This document shows, one piece after another, positions 1-13,651 of a DNA stretch of 64,000 nucleotides. This DNA is from Taeniopygia guttata. Lineage: Eukaryota > Chordata > Aves > Passeriformes > Estrildidae. Position 1 is the stretch's first letter; each line of letters opens with the position of its first letter. Under the pieces are notes generated by a model. It was not told the DNA's origin. It made no database searches and saw only the letters and a program-made list of their open reading frames with translations. A program made the position numbers and the translations under genes. The stretch spans positions 6,010,001-6,074,000 of the forward strand of contig NC_133027.1 in the NCBI RefSeq assembly GCF_048771995.1. The letters are read 5' to 3'.

Positions 1-3000
1 GATCTTCTGCTGTCATTAAGGACGACAAAGGAAAACCCAGAACTGTAATGCTGCTCAAAGGGAAGGATGCCACTGTACACGTGTGCATGTGCATGCATGG
101 ATATGTGTGTATATGTGTAAAAAACATTTTACAAAGCACAACTACAGCAAAACATTACTATATTTGCAAAGTCACTCCAGAGTCAGGAAAGATCAAATAC
201 TGATCATCTGCCCCAAATTTGCTACTTTTCATATGCAAACTTCATGGTGGCACTGGGACCTGAAGCAACAGCTGAGAGGCAGGAGCTTCTGAGCAGTCAC
301 AGCTGCACTTAGAAACATAACCCAAATACCTGCCTTTACTACTTTATATATACACATATATAAATTCATACATTTTTATATATAAATATATAAATATGTA
401 CGTGTATCTTGGCTCAGGCCACCTAGTACCCTCCCAAAGTAACCTTTGAAATCAGCTGGAAGCTCATTTGTCCAGGAGATGTTTCTAACAAGCCATTTGC
501 AGGCAGCTATTCAGCTGAGGAGGGAAAACCAGTATGGACAGGAGCCAGTTCGTGCCAGTTTGTCCCAGAGGTTGGGAGTGATCCCAGTACATTGAGTTTA
601 TTGGTACAGCAGTTCCCTGAAATCACAGCTCAGTGCAAAAATCACATCTTTAATAGGTGAAATGTAGCATCTGAAGTGAAAACTTGTCTCTGCAGTTTTC
701 AGTCTTGGTTCCCCACACTGTGAAATATCATCCTGCGCCCCTTGGGGACACAGGAATGATCTGATGTTTGTGAAGCAGTCACAAACAACACTGCTGCAGA
801 GAGCACATGATAGTGTGACTGTTTTAAGGAGTTTTCTAACAGGCTGAACAATAAGGAATAAAGAAGGCCCAGCACCACTCTGTGCCAAGAAAACAAATTG
901 CATCACCCATTCAGGGCAACTGACAGGGAAGGAGCTGTGCAGGATGTGGTGCATGAGCTGATGAAAGCTGGTACCACAACCTGTCCACACCAGGAGTTGG
1001 ATGTGGATTACACGGGTGACCTGAACTCCAGCAAGTTCTTCAAAGTCCTTCCCTTGGCACCAATAATGTTCTTTAATGTTGCTTTAACAAAGGATAGAGG
1101 GAAGGGGGACTTCTTGCAATAAGTTCTTTCTCACACTTCCCAATGAATGTAATTCTATCCAGCTTTTCCCAAAACCGGTGGCTTTCAGTGCAAGGGAACC
1201 AGAAGAAATCCCCTCTGTTATCTCTGCTCTAAAATTCAGGAGCATAAGGGTTACAAGGGTTACGTATGCGCTGAAGAGAACACCCTCTTCTTGTTTTTGG
1301 CAGTTTAGACTATTCAAACTGCTGCACCTTCTTCCCTATGGCATTAAATTCCCCTTTGCATTCTGCAATGCTGATTTAAGGCGAAACTCAAAGAGATTAA
1401 AGTACCTGGGGTGTACACACAACACCCAAGAGAGAAGGGTTTTGTTTCCCTCTAGCTGCTGAACAACAGGGCGGGTTGGAAATTGGCCACCAGCTGCTGG
1501 CATGGCCATGCTGGGCTCTGGGATAGTGGAGGAGGCAGTTCCAGTCCTGCTGAGGAGTGACCAGACTGTGGGTTTTCCTTTTCCTCCAGGCTCCTCCAGA
1601 GAAAGGCTAGATCCTGTCAGCGGTGGCTGAATATTGGCCAGATTGGGGCATGTGGGTATAGCCTATATTTATTTTTTTAAAGTATATATTTGTTTGATGT
1701 TTTGCAAGCATCTGCTTAAGATTTCTGTGCTTATCTAACGGGAGGAAAGAGGCCATTCTTCCCAAAGCCAATTCAGTGCAAGAAAATGTCATAACACTGC
1801 TGGGCCCCTTCGTTTCATCCTGCGCCAGAGGGACTCCATAGCTCCTCTGCTGCTCCTTGGAAAGCCAAGAAGCAAAGGCTGGCAATTAAAGGCATCTGCT
1901 GGGCTCATGAAAGGAAAGGCATGCATGAGATATGAAGGATGGATGACACCTGAAATGTCTAAACTCTTGCCTGGCGCAGACTGGACTGATTGCTGCTTGT
2001 CGAGCAGGACATGTGGAGTGTTACGTCAGGTAGTCAGATAAAAAAGAAAACCCAAACTAAACCCTCCTTGACAAAGCTTCCCCCCACCCCTTCGCTGAAG
2101 GAAGAGGTGCCAGCAGCTCTGTGGAGCCCGTCAAGGGCTCTATTTTTTTACATAGCAAGCAGGGAGAGACAGCAGTACAAATCCCTGTCAGAGAGAGCGA
2201 TTACCTGGGTAGAAGTGAATTTTCAGAGATTGAATGACCAAAAAAATGACCAGCAGCAGTGAGACATTGCTGTGGAAAGGGGAAAGCTTTGGCTTTGCTC
2301 AGAGCAAAGGCATAAGGAATGATAAAATAAAGACAGGAAAAGTCATAAGTGATCCAGGTTGTTACTCACCCCATTTTTCATCATTCAGATCCGCAATCAC
2401 AATCACTTATGCACAGAAACCACTTATTTTACACAGTACCGAATGGATCTGATGCACTCAGTTTTACTACTGTCAAATATCACCTAGACCAGTGTCCAGA
2501 GAGCCTGAGACATGTGTTAGGTTTGTTGTACAATGAGAGGGGACAGAGCTATTTGGAATAATTTTTAATTAAATAAACTACAAAACCACCAGTGTCTAAC
2601 ATTTTTTGTGTATGGTCAGTAGGTCAAACCTCAAGGGTTGGGGCTCCTGGCAGCCCTCTGTGAATTATTCAATATTAGCCGCTGTCAGAGATGCTCACCA
2701 GGATGGAGCAGTCTCATGCCTGTGGTCCTGGCATGACAGTGACACGATGTGTCACTGTGTGTTTTTACAGCAGCGTCCCTCATTGTGGGAATCCAGGGCT
2801 TCCCTCTGGTTGCCCTGGAAGGCCTGGGACCCTGGGAGGGGGTCAGGAACCCCTCTGGACAGAGCCGCCAGAGACACTGTCTGTGATCTCTGTCCATGGA
2901 AAAGAGTTTTCAATCTTACAGGACGAATTACAAGCTCTGAGTGTTTGATATGAGTAATAATTAAGTGTAGCATGGGTGCAAAAGTAGAATTTTAGGATTC

Positions 3001-4339
3001 TAGATTAGGGGTTCAGAGGGGACAAGATGGAGGAAATTGGGTGTGTTTTGTCCTTTTTCTCCTTCTTCATGCTCTCCATGTTTCACTGTGCTGTTGGCAT
3101 TTTTCTGTTGGTTTAGGCTGGGGACACACTGTTCAACGTAGATGACAGATATTGGCATGTTATTGTAAATCCAGCACAGGTAGTTTCTGGTATATAATGT
3201 TTGTAACATCCCACTGAGGGCAGAGCCCCACACGCTGCCCTGCAGGACAGACCTGCGGCAGGGCAGCAGAACATGTTAGAGATAAACAGAATAAACAACC
3301 TTGAAAACAGCACAGACGAATTATGGCTTCTTCTTTGGCAACGGGGCAGAAAGACAGAGACTTTTTACAATCTCAGGATCATCAATACCACAGATTCCGA
3401 CACCCCCATCAGCCACAGCAGTGCACAGCAACCCTCATCAGCTGAGTGACTGAACAGCAAAGCTGAACTTCCATTCAGGACTGGCTACTAATTAAGAAAA
3501 AAAAAAAATTATTAATTCTTTAATATGTCTGATGTTGAGCTTTTCAGATTCCCTGGTTTTCTCTCTTGCTTCCACGACTGGAGAGAAAGAGAAAGATCAC
3601 ATGTGCTATAAAGGTGCATCTGGGTGTTTGCACATTTAGGGCTCAGTCCAAAAGAAATCAACCAAGGCCCTGTATTTGTACAGCGCTGGGCAAGTGAAAT
3701 GGTATTTCAGCACTAGTTTGAGCAGAAACATTAGGCTGGCACTTACCACCTTAGGTCTGGAGAATTTGAAACAGATGGCTGTTTTTGTATCACACACAAC
3801 ATCAAAAGAGATGTAGTACCAGAACAATGCAGGACTAGAGAGATTAGAGAGATCTGACCCATTGGGTACAATCTTTGTGACCAGAAGAGAAGTTTATATG
3901 TAAATTCAGAGAAATCCTGCTTGTTCCTCCCCAGCTGCAGCTGTTGGATGGTGAACTCTTGTTGTTTCAGATGGAATGTGATCCCCTGTCATTTGCTATG
4001 AGGGGGATTCTGAGCTTCTGTATCTAAAGCACCTCTGGAACTGGTTTGCTTTGGGGAAGCTAAATTCAAAGTTCTGTGCTGGAGTTCAATTTACAATACT
4101 TCACATTTCTATATTGTAATCCCAGAAAGGACATCCTGGAGCCAAGACACCCAGCCCTCCTGTGGCTGTGTCTAATCTCTCACAGCAAAAAAAAACTATG
4201 CATATGGAAACCTACCTCCTCATGGACTTTCTCTCAGCCCTGGTATTTTGGGACTTCTTGACTTGGACATTGCTTCCAAAGTTTCATGTTTGACAACACT
4301 TATGGATCTATTCTTCAGGAAGTTGAACCCCATACTCAT
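1..4339. other. Intergenic sequence downstream of CLIC5, nothing recognised
   Basis: No gene, RNA gene or classified repeat was recognised. There is an AT-rich low-complexity patch at about 341-405 and an A run near 3496-3508. A GC-richer block at about 2630-2930 has overlapping open frames on both strands but no protein similarity I can identify and no splice-consistent structure. Confidence 0.5.
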
Positions 4340-4575
4340 TTTGATCTGCACAGCATCATCCAGTAAAGGGTTCCAAAGTTTAATTGCACACTGTGTAAAA
4401 AGACCTTTCTTTCTGATTGCTTTAAACTTGATGCTTGATTATTTTATTAGGAACACATAATCTCTGATATGAGAAACAGTGAATGGTCACACCCCATTTT
4501 ACCCCTCCATTATTTTATAGATGTATATTGTAATCCCACCAGTTCTCATATCCCAGTCTTAGAGTAAGGGATGAC
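4340..4575 (-). mobile_element. Old CR1/L3-like LINE 3' fragment
   Basis: The stretch from GTAAAGGGTTCCAAAG through the ATTTTATAGATGTATATTGTAATC region to the CCCAGTCTTAG block follows, in antisense, the layout of ancient amniote CR1/L3 3' regions (the fragment best known from turtles and crocodilians). Divergence is high, so boundaries are approximate and the element clearly predates the avian CR1 copies elsewhere in the window. Confidence 0.5.
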
Positions 4576-7500
4576 TATAGCTGTATTCAAGCTCTGAGCA
4601 CATGTTTGGTTTTTTGCAGGCAAAGAAAAGTTGTCTGTTTAAAAAAAAAATAAAATTAAACAAAGTCCTACAATAACCCAGTGAGAAAATAAACCACTTT
4701 TATTCAAATTATAAGGTGTTAATCACTCTTGGAATATAATTATAAACAGCTCCAATTCAGGAAGGTGGGTTTCTTCATTTAACACATACTCATTTGAAGG
4801 ATAAAAAATAAATATTTGCTTATATATTCAAAAGCTTAAAATGAAACAATGAGCAGATAATATTTTTGTGTTTAAAAATTAAATTTAACTCTTTCTTCAA
4901 TAATAAAATATACTACCTATTATACAAAAAGGACATTATTTTATTCACAGTTGACAGAGTCTCACAATCATAATATTAAAGGTGAACTGCAATGACATTT
5001 TAATTATATTTTTCCTATTGTTACGGGTTATGAGGTTTAGAGCAGCACACAAAGGCCCTAATCATAGTCTTGTCATGTAAAGAGCTGCACATGCAGAGAA
5101 CAAATACAGAGTTCCTACCCAAAGAGGTTGCACTTTAATCTAAAATTGCACATTAAGAGAGGATGCTCCTTGACTGAAAAACACAAGTACACAAAGGGAT
5201 CCTGGCTTGCTTTCTTATCTGATGAAGACCTCTGGATACACAGTTACTTTTCGCTGTCAGATACTACACAATAGTTGTTTACAAATAAATTACTTTCCTT
5301 TGAAGCTTACCTGGTCTGAGTTTAAAGGTAATTCCTGATTTCTCCATATGAGTTTCAGATCTTGCTTTTAGCCCAGTACTTCAGGTGGAAGTCCTGAAGC
5401 CATTAGCCATTTCTAGGGTTAATGACATTTTGGAGGAGAAGATCAAGTCATGTAAACTCAGGTCTTGACCAGTAGCTAAAGCTTGAGTGTCCTTTCAAAT
5501 GAGCTCTTTTTTGCCGGTATAATGCCCTGAAGAGGTATCATGTCTGATCATCATGTCATGGTTCACAGCCCAAATTTTGTCTTTGAATATCAGTGCAGGT
5601 TTTAAGCAACTGTGGGTCCACTGGGGCCATGCAGATCTCTGCACAAGTTACTCACACACTGATAGGAAACTTGTCCACGTATCTATGAAGACTTACAGAG
5701 ACTGGTTCCTGCTAGCCTCTCTCAATGGGCTCCCCTTCCTCTCCTTCAACCTCAGACCTCCTCAAAGTAACCAGAATTGTGCTCTAAATTAGTCAGGATT
5801 TGAAAAATGATGGTTTTGGAGAGGAAAAAAGCACTCTGCTCAACCCCAAGTCTTACTATGCAACTTGGTTTTGATCTTCAGGCTTTAGAACTGAAAACAG
5901 GTTACAAAAAGAAATCTATTGATCACAAAATCATAATTTTCTAGGAAATACACAGCAGGACCCTTCATTAGGAAAAAAAAAAAAAAAAAAAAAAGGCAGC
6001 AAAGAGGGGGTTACCATCATAGCGCTGAGGGTTTGCACAGATGAGGACCAGCTCTCCAGGAACCAAACCAAGCAGATGTTGGAAATTTGTTCATAGCCTC
6101 GGAAAACGCAGGCAGGAGTAAAAGCTGTCAGGTTTGCACCAGGGTTGGGTTGGGGAGTGGGGTTTTTCATCTTAAATTCTTACAGTTAATAATGCCCTGC
6201 AATTTCCATCACTAAACAACTCGACATACTCCTGGCTTCTTTGAAACACAAGGCTTAGAAACACAACATCATTGGAAATGAGAAGTGAGGCAGCAGCGGG
6301 GCAGCTCGGTGCACTTAAGGGAGCATTTTTAAGCCATTTAGCAGGAGTTTATTGCTCCAGCACTGGAGGCTTTGAGCATTCAAGCACGACAGGGTGTGCA
6401 TTGTTGTGCCAGAACTGCCCGCCCTGGGTGTGTGTGGTGTGGGGCAAGGGGCCAAGGGCTGTGTTTAAACGCACCCGCACGAGAAATGCGATTTAGGCAG
6501 AACAAAGCACACTCCTGTTGTGCCTCCCCGTGATTATAAAATAGATCTGTGTCATTATAAATAGAAAATGACTGGTGACAAAGATGCTGCTTTGACTCAC
6601 TTCTGAGGCCAAGCTCCCTCACTGTGGTTCCTGATGTCAGAACAATTTAGGGGCTGCGCTGCAGGCGAACGCGCCTGGTTTGGGGTTAGCCAGTCCACAT
6701 CTCATGATGGCTTAATCTCATTTTAAAACAGCAGGGATTCACTGGGGTCCTCTGCAAGCATCACTCCCTCACCCAAGGAAGGCTCTAAATGCCTTCAAAA
6801 CGCACTGTGCCCACCGCAAGGCTCGGATTGCTAAATACCAAATTACCTTGCCCTCCAAGGGACTGCCAAACTTTCGGGGTCTGTGAAGTTGAAATCCTGC
6901 TTCCACACAACTAATGTGTGGTTCTTGTTTATTCTAGTGGGAACCAAATCAAAGACACAGAAATAATAGTGCTGTTTCAAATGTGTAAGTTTTCCTCTTT
7001 ATGCCACTTTCCATCCCAACAAACTTCACAGCATTATTGAATTAAATAATGTAGATAAATACTCTGAATATATATATATGTATAAGTGTATATATACATT
7101 TTATGTTGTTTAATAGGTAATTAAAAAAAAAAAAAACAAAACAAAAACCTAACACAAAACCCAAACCAGAAATTAGAACTGAAGCCCCTACTACAGTATC
7201 TGGACTATTCTGTTCATTTACTCCTAAGCATGCTCCTTAAAAAAACCTGCAATCTTTCTGCTTCAATAATTTAATCAGAATCCCACTTATATTTGTATTT
7301 TATACCACAGTTTATTCCCAACACAGGGGATAACCTCTCATTTCCTGAAAGCTCTTTAAAACTTTTTTAATGAAAGAGTAGAGAAATCTGTTGTTTGCAA
7401 ATTCTACTGACTTATTGCTAACTTCCAAACTAAAGTAGTTAATTTAATGAAGGAGAAAAAAAAAAAAAAAAAGAGTGAGAAAGAAAAAGACTAATTTGGT

Positions 7501-7715
7501 GCCCGTAGCCATTTCCCAAATTCTTCAGACTTTATGGACCTAGAGAGACAGGGAAAGAGCAACTTCTCAGCAGTGCAGCAGAATAGGCCAAAATGACCCT
7601 GTGAAACCCAAGCAATTCTGGGAATTAAAGGATGTTCACTGCTGTTATGGTTCTACACTGCAAACTGCTTTTAGGGCTCCCAGTAGTACCCATTAGCAAT
7701 AGCCAAACTCTTCTG

Positions 7716-7739
7716 TTTTAATTTAATTTAATTTAATTT
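7716..7739. repeat. (TTTAA)n microsatellite
   Basis: Nearly five perfect copies of the pentamer TTTAA are visible. Confidence 0.9.
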
Positions 7740-8306
7740 CCACCAACAAATTCCACCCTGTGGTGAGAATTGACAGTATCATGTTGAGAACCATTAAAGC
7801 ATATTTGGATTGTTTTTACTCCATGTATATGTAAAAAAAAATAAAAAAAAATCCCCACCCTTCTTAGTTTTCTTTAGACAAGCTACTTCATAATAAGAGT
7901 GAGGCAGCCACAATGGAGGCATCGTTGTTCTGTGGGATGCCACCACAGGGAGTGTGGCTGGAGATACAGCAGAACACGCCTTGGCATTTCACTGCCAGCA
8001 GAGCCTGGGCCCTGCTGCACTCTGATCCCCCCACGGGACCCGAGCAGAGCCTGGCAGCACTGCCCGTGTCCCTGCAGTTACCACCTGGCGTCCTTCTGCA
8101 TGAAGAACCTTTACACCACTCTGCTTCCTCTTCTCCCTGAGTGCTCTCTGTTCTCTCTGCACTCAAAGCATCTTCATGCTTATGCCACCTTTGGCTTTAC
8201 TGGGAATTCCCCCACTGGGAATTCTGCCACCAGATTTCAAAGGGAAGAGAGTAATAATGCCCTTCATTAGTATAGACTTTTCTGTCATGGCTTTTAGGCC
8301 CCTCTC

Positions 8307-8336
8307 CAGGCAGGCAGGCAGGCAGGCAGGCAGGCA
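8307..8336. repeat. (CAGG)n microsatellite
   Basis: Seven perfect tandem copies of CAGG plus a partial copy. It reads open in some frames, producing artificial repeated Ala-Cys-Leu-Pro peptides on the minus strand. Confidence 0.95.
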
Positions 8337-11300
8337 CATGTTTAACATTAAACACATCAGTAGTCCCTATTCACATGCTGCAAGCTAGAAATGCTCATTA
8401 GCGCTGGATCATGGCTCCAGCTGAGCTCTAACACTTCAGCCAGGGAGGCAGGCTGGAGGAAAGGTGGCCCTCAAACCTTTCATCATGGTTGCACCATCAC
8501 TGATGGAGCAGTTTCAGCTTCTCCAGAGGGTGCTGGGTCCCCTTGGCACGACCTGCTGAGCTGTGACAATGCCACCATTCAGAGCTGCTTAGCTGATGAG
8601 CAGAGCTCAAATCCACCACATTCAAACGCATCCTTGGGAATGTTTTCAGGATTAGTATCCCTCCAGTGAATGGTGAAAGGGGAATCAGCTGGGGCAACGG
8701 GGGAATAAGATGATTGCTGTGGTCTCTGAGAGGCTGCTGAGTCCTGCGTGGGGAATGCCTGAGGGTTACACGGAATTCTTCGGGCTTTTATGTCACGTGT
8801 TTAAAAATGCACTTATCAACCTCTGGAAAACAGAATTGGGTGGGGTTTCTCAGCTTTTCTGGGACCAAGTGTTGTTAGAATGTGGGACAAGGAAATAAAA
8901 AAGCTTAACATTCTCTGCACCTGAGCTGGAAGGGGAGAAAAGGGAACAGGACTCCTCTTTTCACTGCTGAGCACTGAATGGGCTGTCCTAGTTCAGTGTC
9001 CAAACCAGCACAGCCCTCCTGAAAGGAGGAAATGGGGAATCTGTGACCCAGAGGGAACATGTCTACTACCTGAGAGAAACCCTTAGGCAAAGCCACCTTC
9101 AACATGCTGCCTTGCTCATGTCTGTGCTGAAATTCACAGTCCAGACTAAACAGTTACTTAACTCTTGGTTAAAGTATCCCAGGTGAAAAGACACAATTAA
9201 AAAAATTATTTTAATGCTGTTTTCTCAAAAAAAAAAAAAAAAAAAAATCATTACCTCCTTCAGCTTCTCAACAAGTATAAACCTCACAGCTTTCCTGCCT
9301 CCTCTGGAATTACTAAGTCATTGCAGACATCAAAAATTAATGAATAGATGAAAGATTCAGCAGAGAGGCAAAATCTTACCAGAAAAATATTTCTTAATAT
9401 CAAAAACAATTCAAGAATAATGAATACATTTAGAAAAGTAATAAGCAAAGGCAAATTTCCTGATGCTTAAAAGAATACACATTAAGGAGGACACAAGACT
9501 TAGGGGTTATTTTTTTCTTTAAAACATCAATTCATTTTTTAAAAAAATAATGCTCCCATGGGCTTCTGGTTTTACAGGAGTGTGATTTCCATGGGCTAAA
9601 TTTTTGCAATGCTTTCAACTCAGCTAATTAGCCAAACCCAGGTGATGAAGACAAGGGGCTTCATCCTAGCAGATGGAAGGGCTACACAGTTTCCCCTGTG
9701 CCCATCCATGAGAATCCTGCTACTTATCACTGAGGAAATGGTTATGGTTAACTTGGAGCTGAATTTGAGCACAGACGAGAGACAGAGAAAAGTGTTTAGG
9801 GGTTAAAATAAAATAAATATATCTTTAAAATAAATAGTACATGCAATTTAACTGAACTTTCTTGTAGGAAACAAAGTTGTCTATTTTCTTTGTGCTATAG
9901 ACTGTCATTCGCCCTGGCAGTGGCTTTTCAGCTAGTGCAACCAGAGGAGTAAGCATAGTTCTATATTCCACACTGGACCTGATAAAGCAATATCATTATG
10001 TGATTTCTATAGGAAAAAATGTTTCTGGTTTAAATAGACTTTAAGGAGATACTCTGAAGTCCTACCTGTGCTGCAAAATGACCTCTTGGCAATTCAAACA
10101 GGTCTAACAGAGAATAAGGGTAACTAATCTGTGGGATTCTCAAGAACTCCCATACCACTGCTAATAGAAGAAAAATCAATATTCCTTACAATATGAATGG
10201 AGTGTTGGAATGACTGAGCAGGGAGCTTTGAAATAAATATCTAAGAAATGTTTGGATGAAATGGACATCTTCACAGACATTTGGTCTGCATTTCTGAAAT
10301 GTAGATGATTAAATCCACATTGTTGGCTTCTTCCCTCTCTGCACTATGTCTTTCTTTACATCTTACAAAAAAATTTATTAACAAAGTTATTGTAAATCTG
10401 CAATGTCTGTCTTGTCACTTAGATTCTTTTTAGAAAAGCTGCCTTGCCAATGTAGATATACAATCCTTTAAGATTAGTATTTATTACTTATAATTCTAAA
10501 TACAATGGAAGGTCACCAAAAATACTCCACCTAAAAGAATCTGGAGCCCTTTACAATCTCGTTGGTGATGGATCCTGAGCCTTGAGAACTGAGCTCAAAA
10601 ACTTAGCAAAACACTTTTCTACGTAGGATTTCCAGTATTTCCTGCTTCTGGCAATGGATAAAGCCAAGAAGCACAAAGGTGAGTAAAAGTTACAGATCTG
10701 AAAACATAAGCTTGGATTTCAAACCCAAAAAAAGGTCAGGGAATGCCTGAACCTGTCCATGATCTTGGATCAGCCTATAATAGAGTTATGAGGAAAATGC
10801 AAAGTTAGAATGCAGAGTGAGACTCAAATTCAGACAGAACCGGCACTCTAGCTGAAAACTGCTGCATTTTCCTCTCATTTCTCATATCCATAATTATATT
10901 TTATCTAGATATTTTGGAATACTGTATGAAAAATGAATATATTTAAGGATTTATTGAAAGGAAATTAGCCTGGGGACTTAAATTTTATTATGAAATCTTA
11001 AATTTTTTTTAAGAATATGCAAATCATCTCAGAAAAATCTCCTTGCATTTCTAGATAATTTTCTTTTTGATATGAGCCCAACTATTTTAAAACTTTTTTT
11101 TTTTTTTTAAACCAGATGCAATTTGAGGTCACTGAAATCAACTGATTGTGACTTGGCCATCTTCTATAAAAATAGAGACAAACATATAAGAGAATTTCAG
11201 AACTATGAGATTTAGCAAAATGGAGATGATTCTGAGATTAAAATCAGGGCAGATCCTGGTTCATCTGCCTGAGATTTGCTGCATGTTTGGACAGACTTCT

Positions 11301-11632
11301 TTTAGGACATAAATATAGTAAGCAGAGGGCAAGAACCTGCCTCTGCGTCTTTCATTCAAATATTCACAGCAACTGTGACTAAGGAAAGCTACTGACTGAA
11401 GTGCAAACCTGGGAAAAGGCAAATGAGAAAAATGTAGTTTTGGTTGATTGACAGGATCATACTGAGAGTAAAAAATCCCCAGGACCATTGATCAGATAGA
11501 AGCCTTTTCTCTAGGAACAAACTTGCAGAGCTTTGCTAATAACACTTTTCTAAACTGACTGAGCCATCCTGACTTAAGTGTTGAGTGAAAACAAAAACTA
11601 GAAAGACAGAAAGAAAGGATCGAGTCAATTAC

Positions 11633-11651
11633 ATAAATAAATAAATAAATA
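11633..11651. repeat. (ATAA)n microsatellite
   Basis: About five tandem copies of ATAA, followed within 30 bases by an A-rich tract. Confidence 0.9.
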
Positions 11652-13116
11652 CCAGAATTTTTAAAAAGAAAAAAAAAAAAGAAAATAATATCACACTAAC
11701 TCAAATCTCATGAAGAAATATTTTTAACAAGCCACATGTGCTTGTACAGATACTTCTAATCTCATTGGATTTTTCTGGCTGCTATTAGTGTTCTCTGAGC
11801 CAGCTGATTTCTTAGCAATATTTTAAGGAGTGCAAGCCTTTGCCCTCCAGTCTAGCCACTGCTAAAATAGCCCATTCTAGGAGAAGACTTGGGAGTTAAT
11901 GGATTTTCTTCCAAGGTTTTGAAAGTTCAGAACAAATTGACCATTGCATGTGAAACAATAGTCAACCACAAACTCTCTTCAGTCAATGAGCAACAATCTG
12001 CTATCGGCTGGGTTAGTGTGAAAAGTGGAATTATCCCACTAAAGCAAAAGGATGGTTTCAGATTGTCATCAGCATCACATGGCAGAGCCTGGCTTTCAAT
12101 GTTGTTCCACTTTCCCAGCTCTCTGGCTGCAAACAAGTCTGCTGTTTGCAGCAGGCTCCCCTCGGTCACAGCTCACCAGCTTGGGGTTCCCTTCAAATCA
12201 GTGCAGCTTTAGCAACTTTGATCAGAAGGGGAGCTACATCAGGTTACAGCTCAGCTTTATTTTATCTTTTAAAACAGCAATAAATCCCCCCACAAACTGA
12301 AACCCATGAACCATGTGCTCTCCTGTACCTACTGGAACACATGAGCTTCAAGTGAAAGAGCTGTCATTCTGAATTTGCTGAAGAAACGTGCAAATAATCA
12401 CCAGTATAAAACAGATGTGCCAGGCAGGCACTGAAGACAGGGCAAAATAATCTCTTTGAGGAAAAAACTCCTGATTCAAAATTGTGGAACCTGGATGGGT
12501 AAGGTCTGGATGAGTGGGATTGAGGCACCATGCATGGATTCCTGCTAGCACACTTGCTGAATTCCTGGCTGGAAATGTGCCCCTCACTGTGCCAGCCTGC
12601 CCTCTTTGAGGCTCCCACAGCAAACTCCTCCTTGGGTGAGATGATGAGTGCTTGAAAGTGACCCATCTGGAGCTTCCCCTGCCTGGAATCCGTGTGCAGC
12701 GACAGCTTCCCTCTGCTGATCCAAGTTTCCCAAGATAGCAATTATAAAGGAACTGGCAACCATCCAGTCAAGACGACAATATCCTGCGTGGTCTGGTTTG
12801 CTGTGCCAATTCCCTCTGTGGGTGCTGGAGTCAATCTGCTGCCCCTGTTATTGCTGTGCCTGTCTGTCTCTACCAACCAGCAGATCCACTGGGCATTTTG
12901 GCACAGGCCCTGCCCTTCCAAGGGCTGCCTGCTCAATTGCTCTTTTACTTTCTTCTGCTTTAAACATTTAGATCCAACAACCATCATGCAAATTTTATGC
13001 AGAGTAGCATCTGCAAGTCTGACATATTCACTCAGGCTTCCCCCTCTTGCGCCAAGTTAAAAATAAATACCCTATAAACTCCTGGGCCTGCTAAGACAGA
13101 AGATGCATTCAGAGAG

Positions 13117-13122
13117 TTTATT
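13117..13122 (-). terminator. Candidate polyadenylation signal AATAAA for CLIC5
   Basis: The plus strand reads TTTATT, so the gene strand carries AATAAA about 530 bases after the stop codon. Cleavage would be expected 10-30 bases further on (about 13087-13107). I did not see a clear GU-rich downstream element. It is the first canonical hexamer after the stop that I found on this strand. Confidence 0.4.
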
Positions 13123-13443
13123 TAAATATAACTGCTAAGAGCATTTCTGCTTTAGGGTCAAACTCCTGTTTTCCCCTCTCTCACTCTTGAATTTTGTTCA
13201 TGCCTCAGGGATCTTAATAGAACTGAAGGAAAACGTCCTTGAAATAACCTAGAGAGGAACCAGTTCTATGTGTTCCTAACTCTCTTACCTGAAATTTCAG
13301 CTATTTTTAAAACTCTAAAGAATGCAGATCATGATGTACCCCCAACATAGAACAAGAAACTAGTCAAGCAGACTCATTTCCAATACTGATTGCAAATAAT
13401 ACTAGTTGAGCCAGATCTTGGGTTAGACTTCAAAGGGTGTCCA

Positions 13444-13478
13444 CCCCCACCCCCCATCCCCCTCTCACCACCCCCCCC
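13444..13478 (-). promoter_or_regulatory. G-quadruplex motif in CLIC5 3'UTR (mRNA strand)
   Basis: The plus strand has C runs of 5, 6, 5 and 8 (13444-13448, 13450-13455, 13458-13462, 13471-13478), so the transcript carries four long G runs with loops of 8, 2 and 1 bases. It lies about 175-210 bases after the stop codon. Confidence 0.6.
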
Positions 13479-13651
13479 ACTACAGCTGCCTTCTCTTTTC
13501 TGCAGGGAGAGGCAGATTTGTCCCTGCCCAATACACTTGGAACATGTGAAGTCATAAAGATGCCAACCAGACAGCGTAACGATAAAGTACATCTTAAGGC
13601 AACAAGGAGCAGAGTCTGTAAAAGGGGATACTGAACCATGGCTGGGGGCAC

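Larger units (their letters stand above)
4600..13090. other. Intergenic sequence downstream of CLIC5, simple repeats only
   Basis: This is AT-rich sequence with A runs at 5973-5994, 7456-7472 and 9227-9247, TA-rich low complexity at about 7068-7100, and the microsatellites listed separately. GC-richer blocks at 6270-6500 and 7900-8160 carry overlapping short frames on both strands but no recognisable protein. I see no gene here. Confidence 0.5.
13095..13651 (-). other. CLIC5: Proximal 3' untranslated region of CLIC5
   Basis: The segment between the TAA and the nearest AATAAA signal on the gene strand would give a 3'UTR of roughly 550 bases. It contains a G-rich run on the mRNA strand (13444-13478). 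In mammals the CLIC5 3'UTR is several kilobases long, so this may be only a short form; another AATAAA on the same strand lies at 12256-12261. The exact cleavage site is not visible from sequence alone. Confidence 0.5.

Noticed and set aside
1245..1264. GGGTTAC repeated twice, telomere-like
   Set aside because: Only two imperfect copies; no true TTAGGG array.
8163..8357. Minus-strand frame with repeated Ala-Cys-Leu-Pro
   Set aside because: Produced by the (CAGG)n microsatellite; no other coding evidence.
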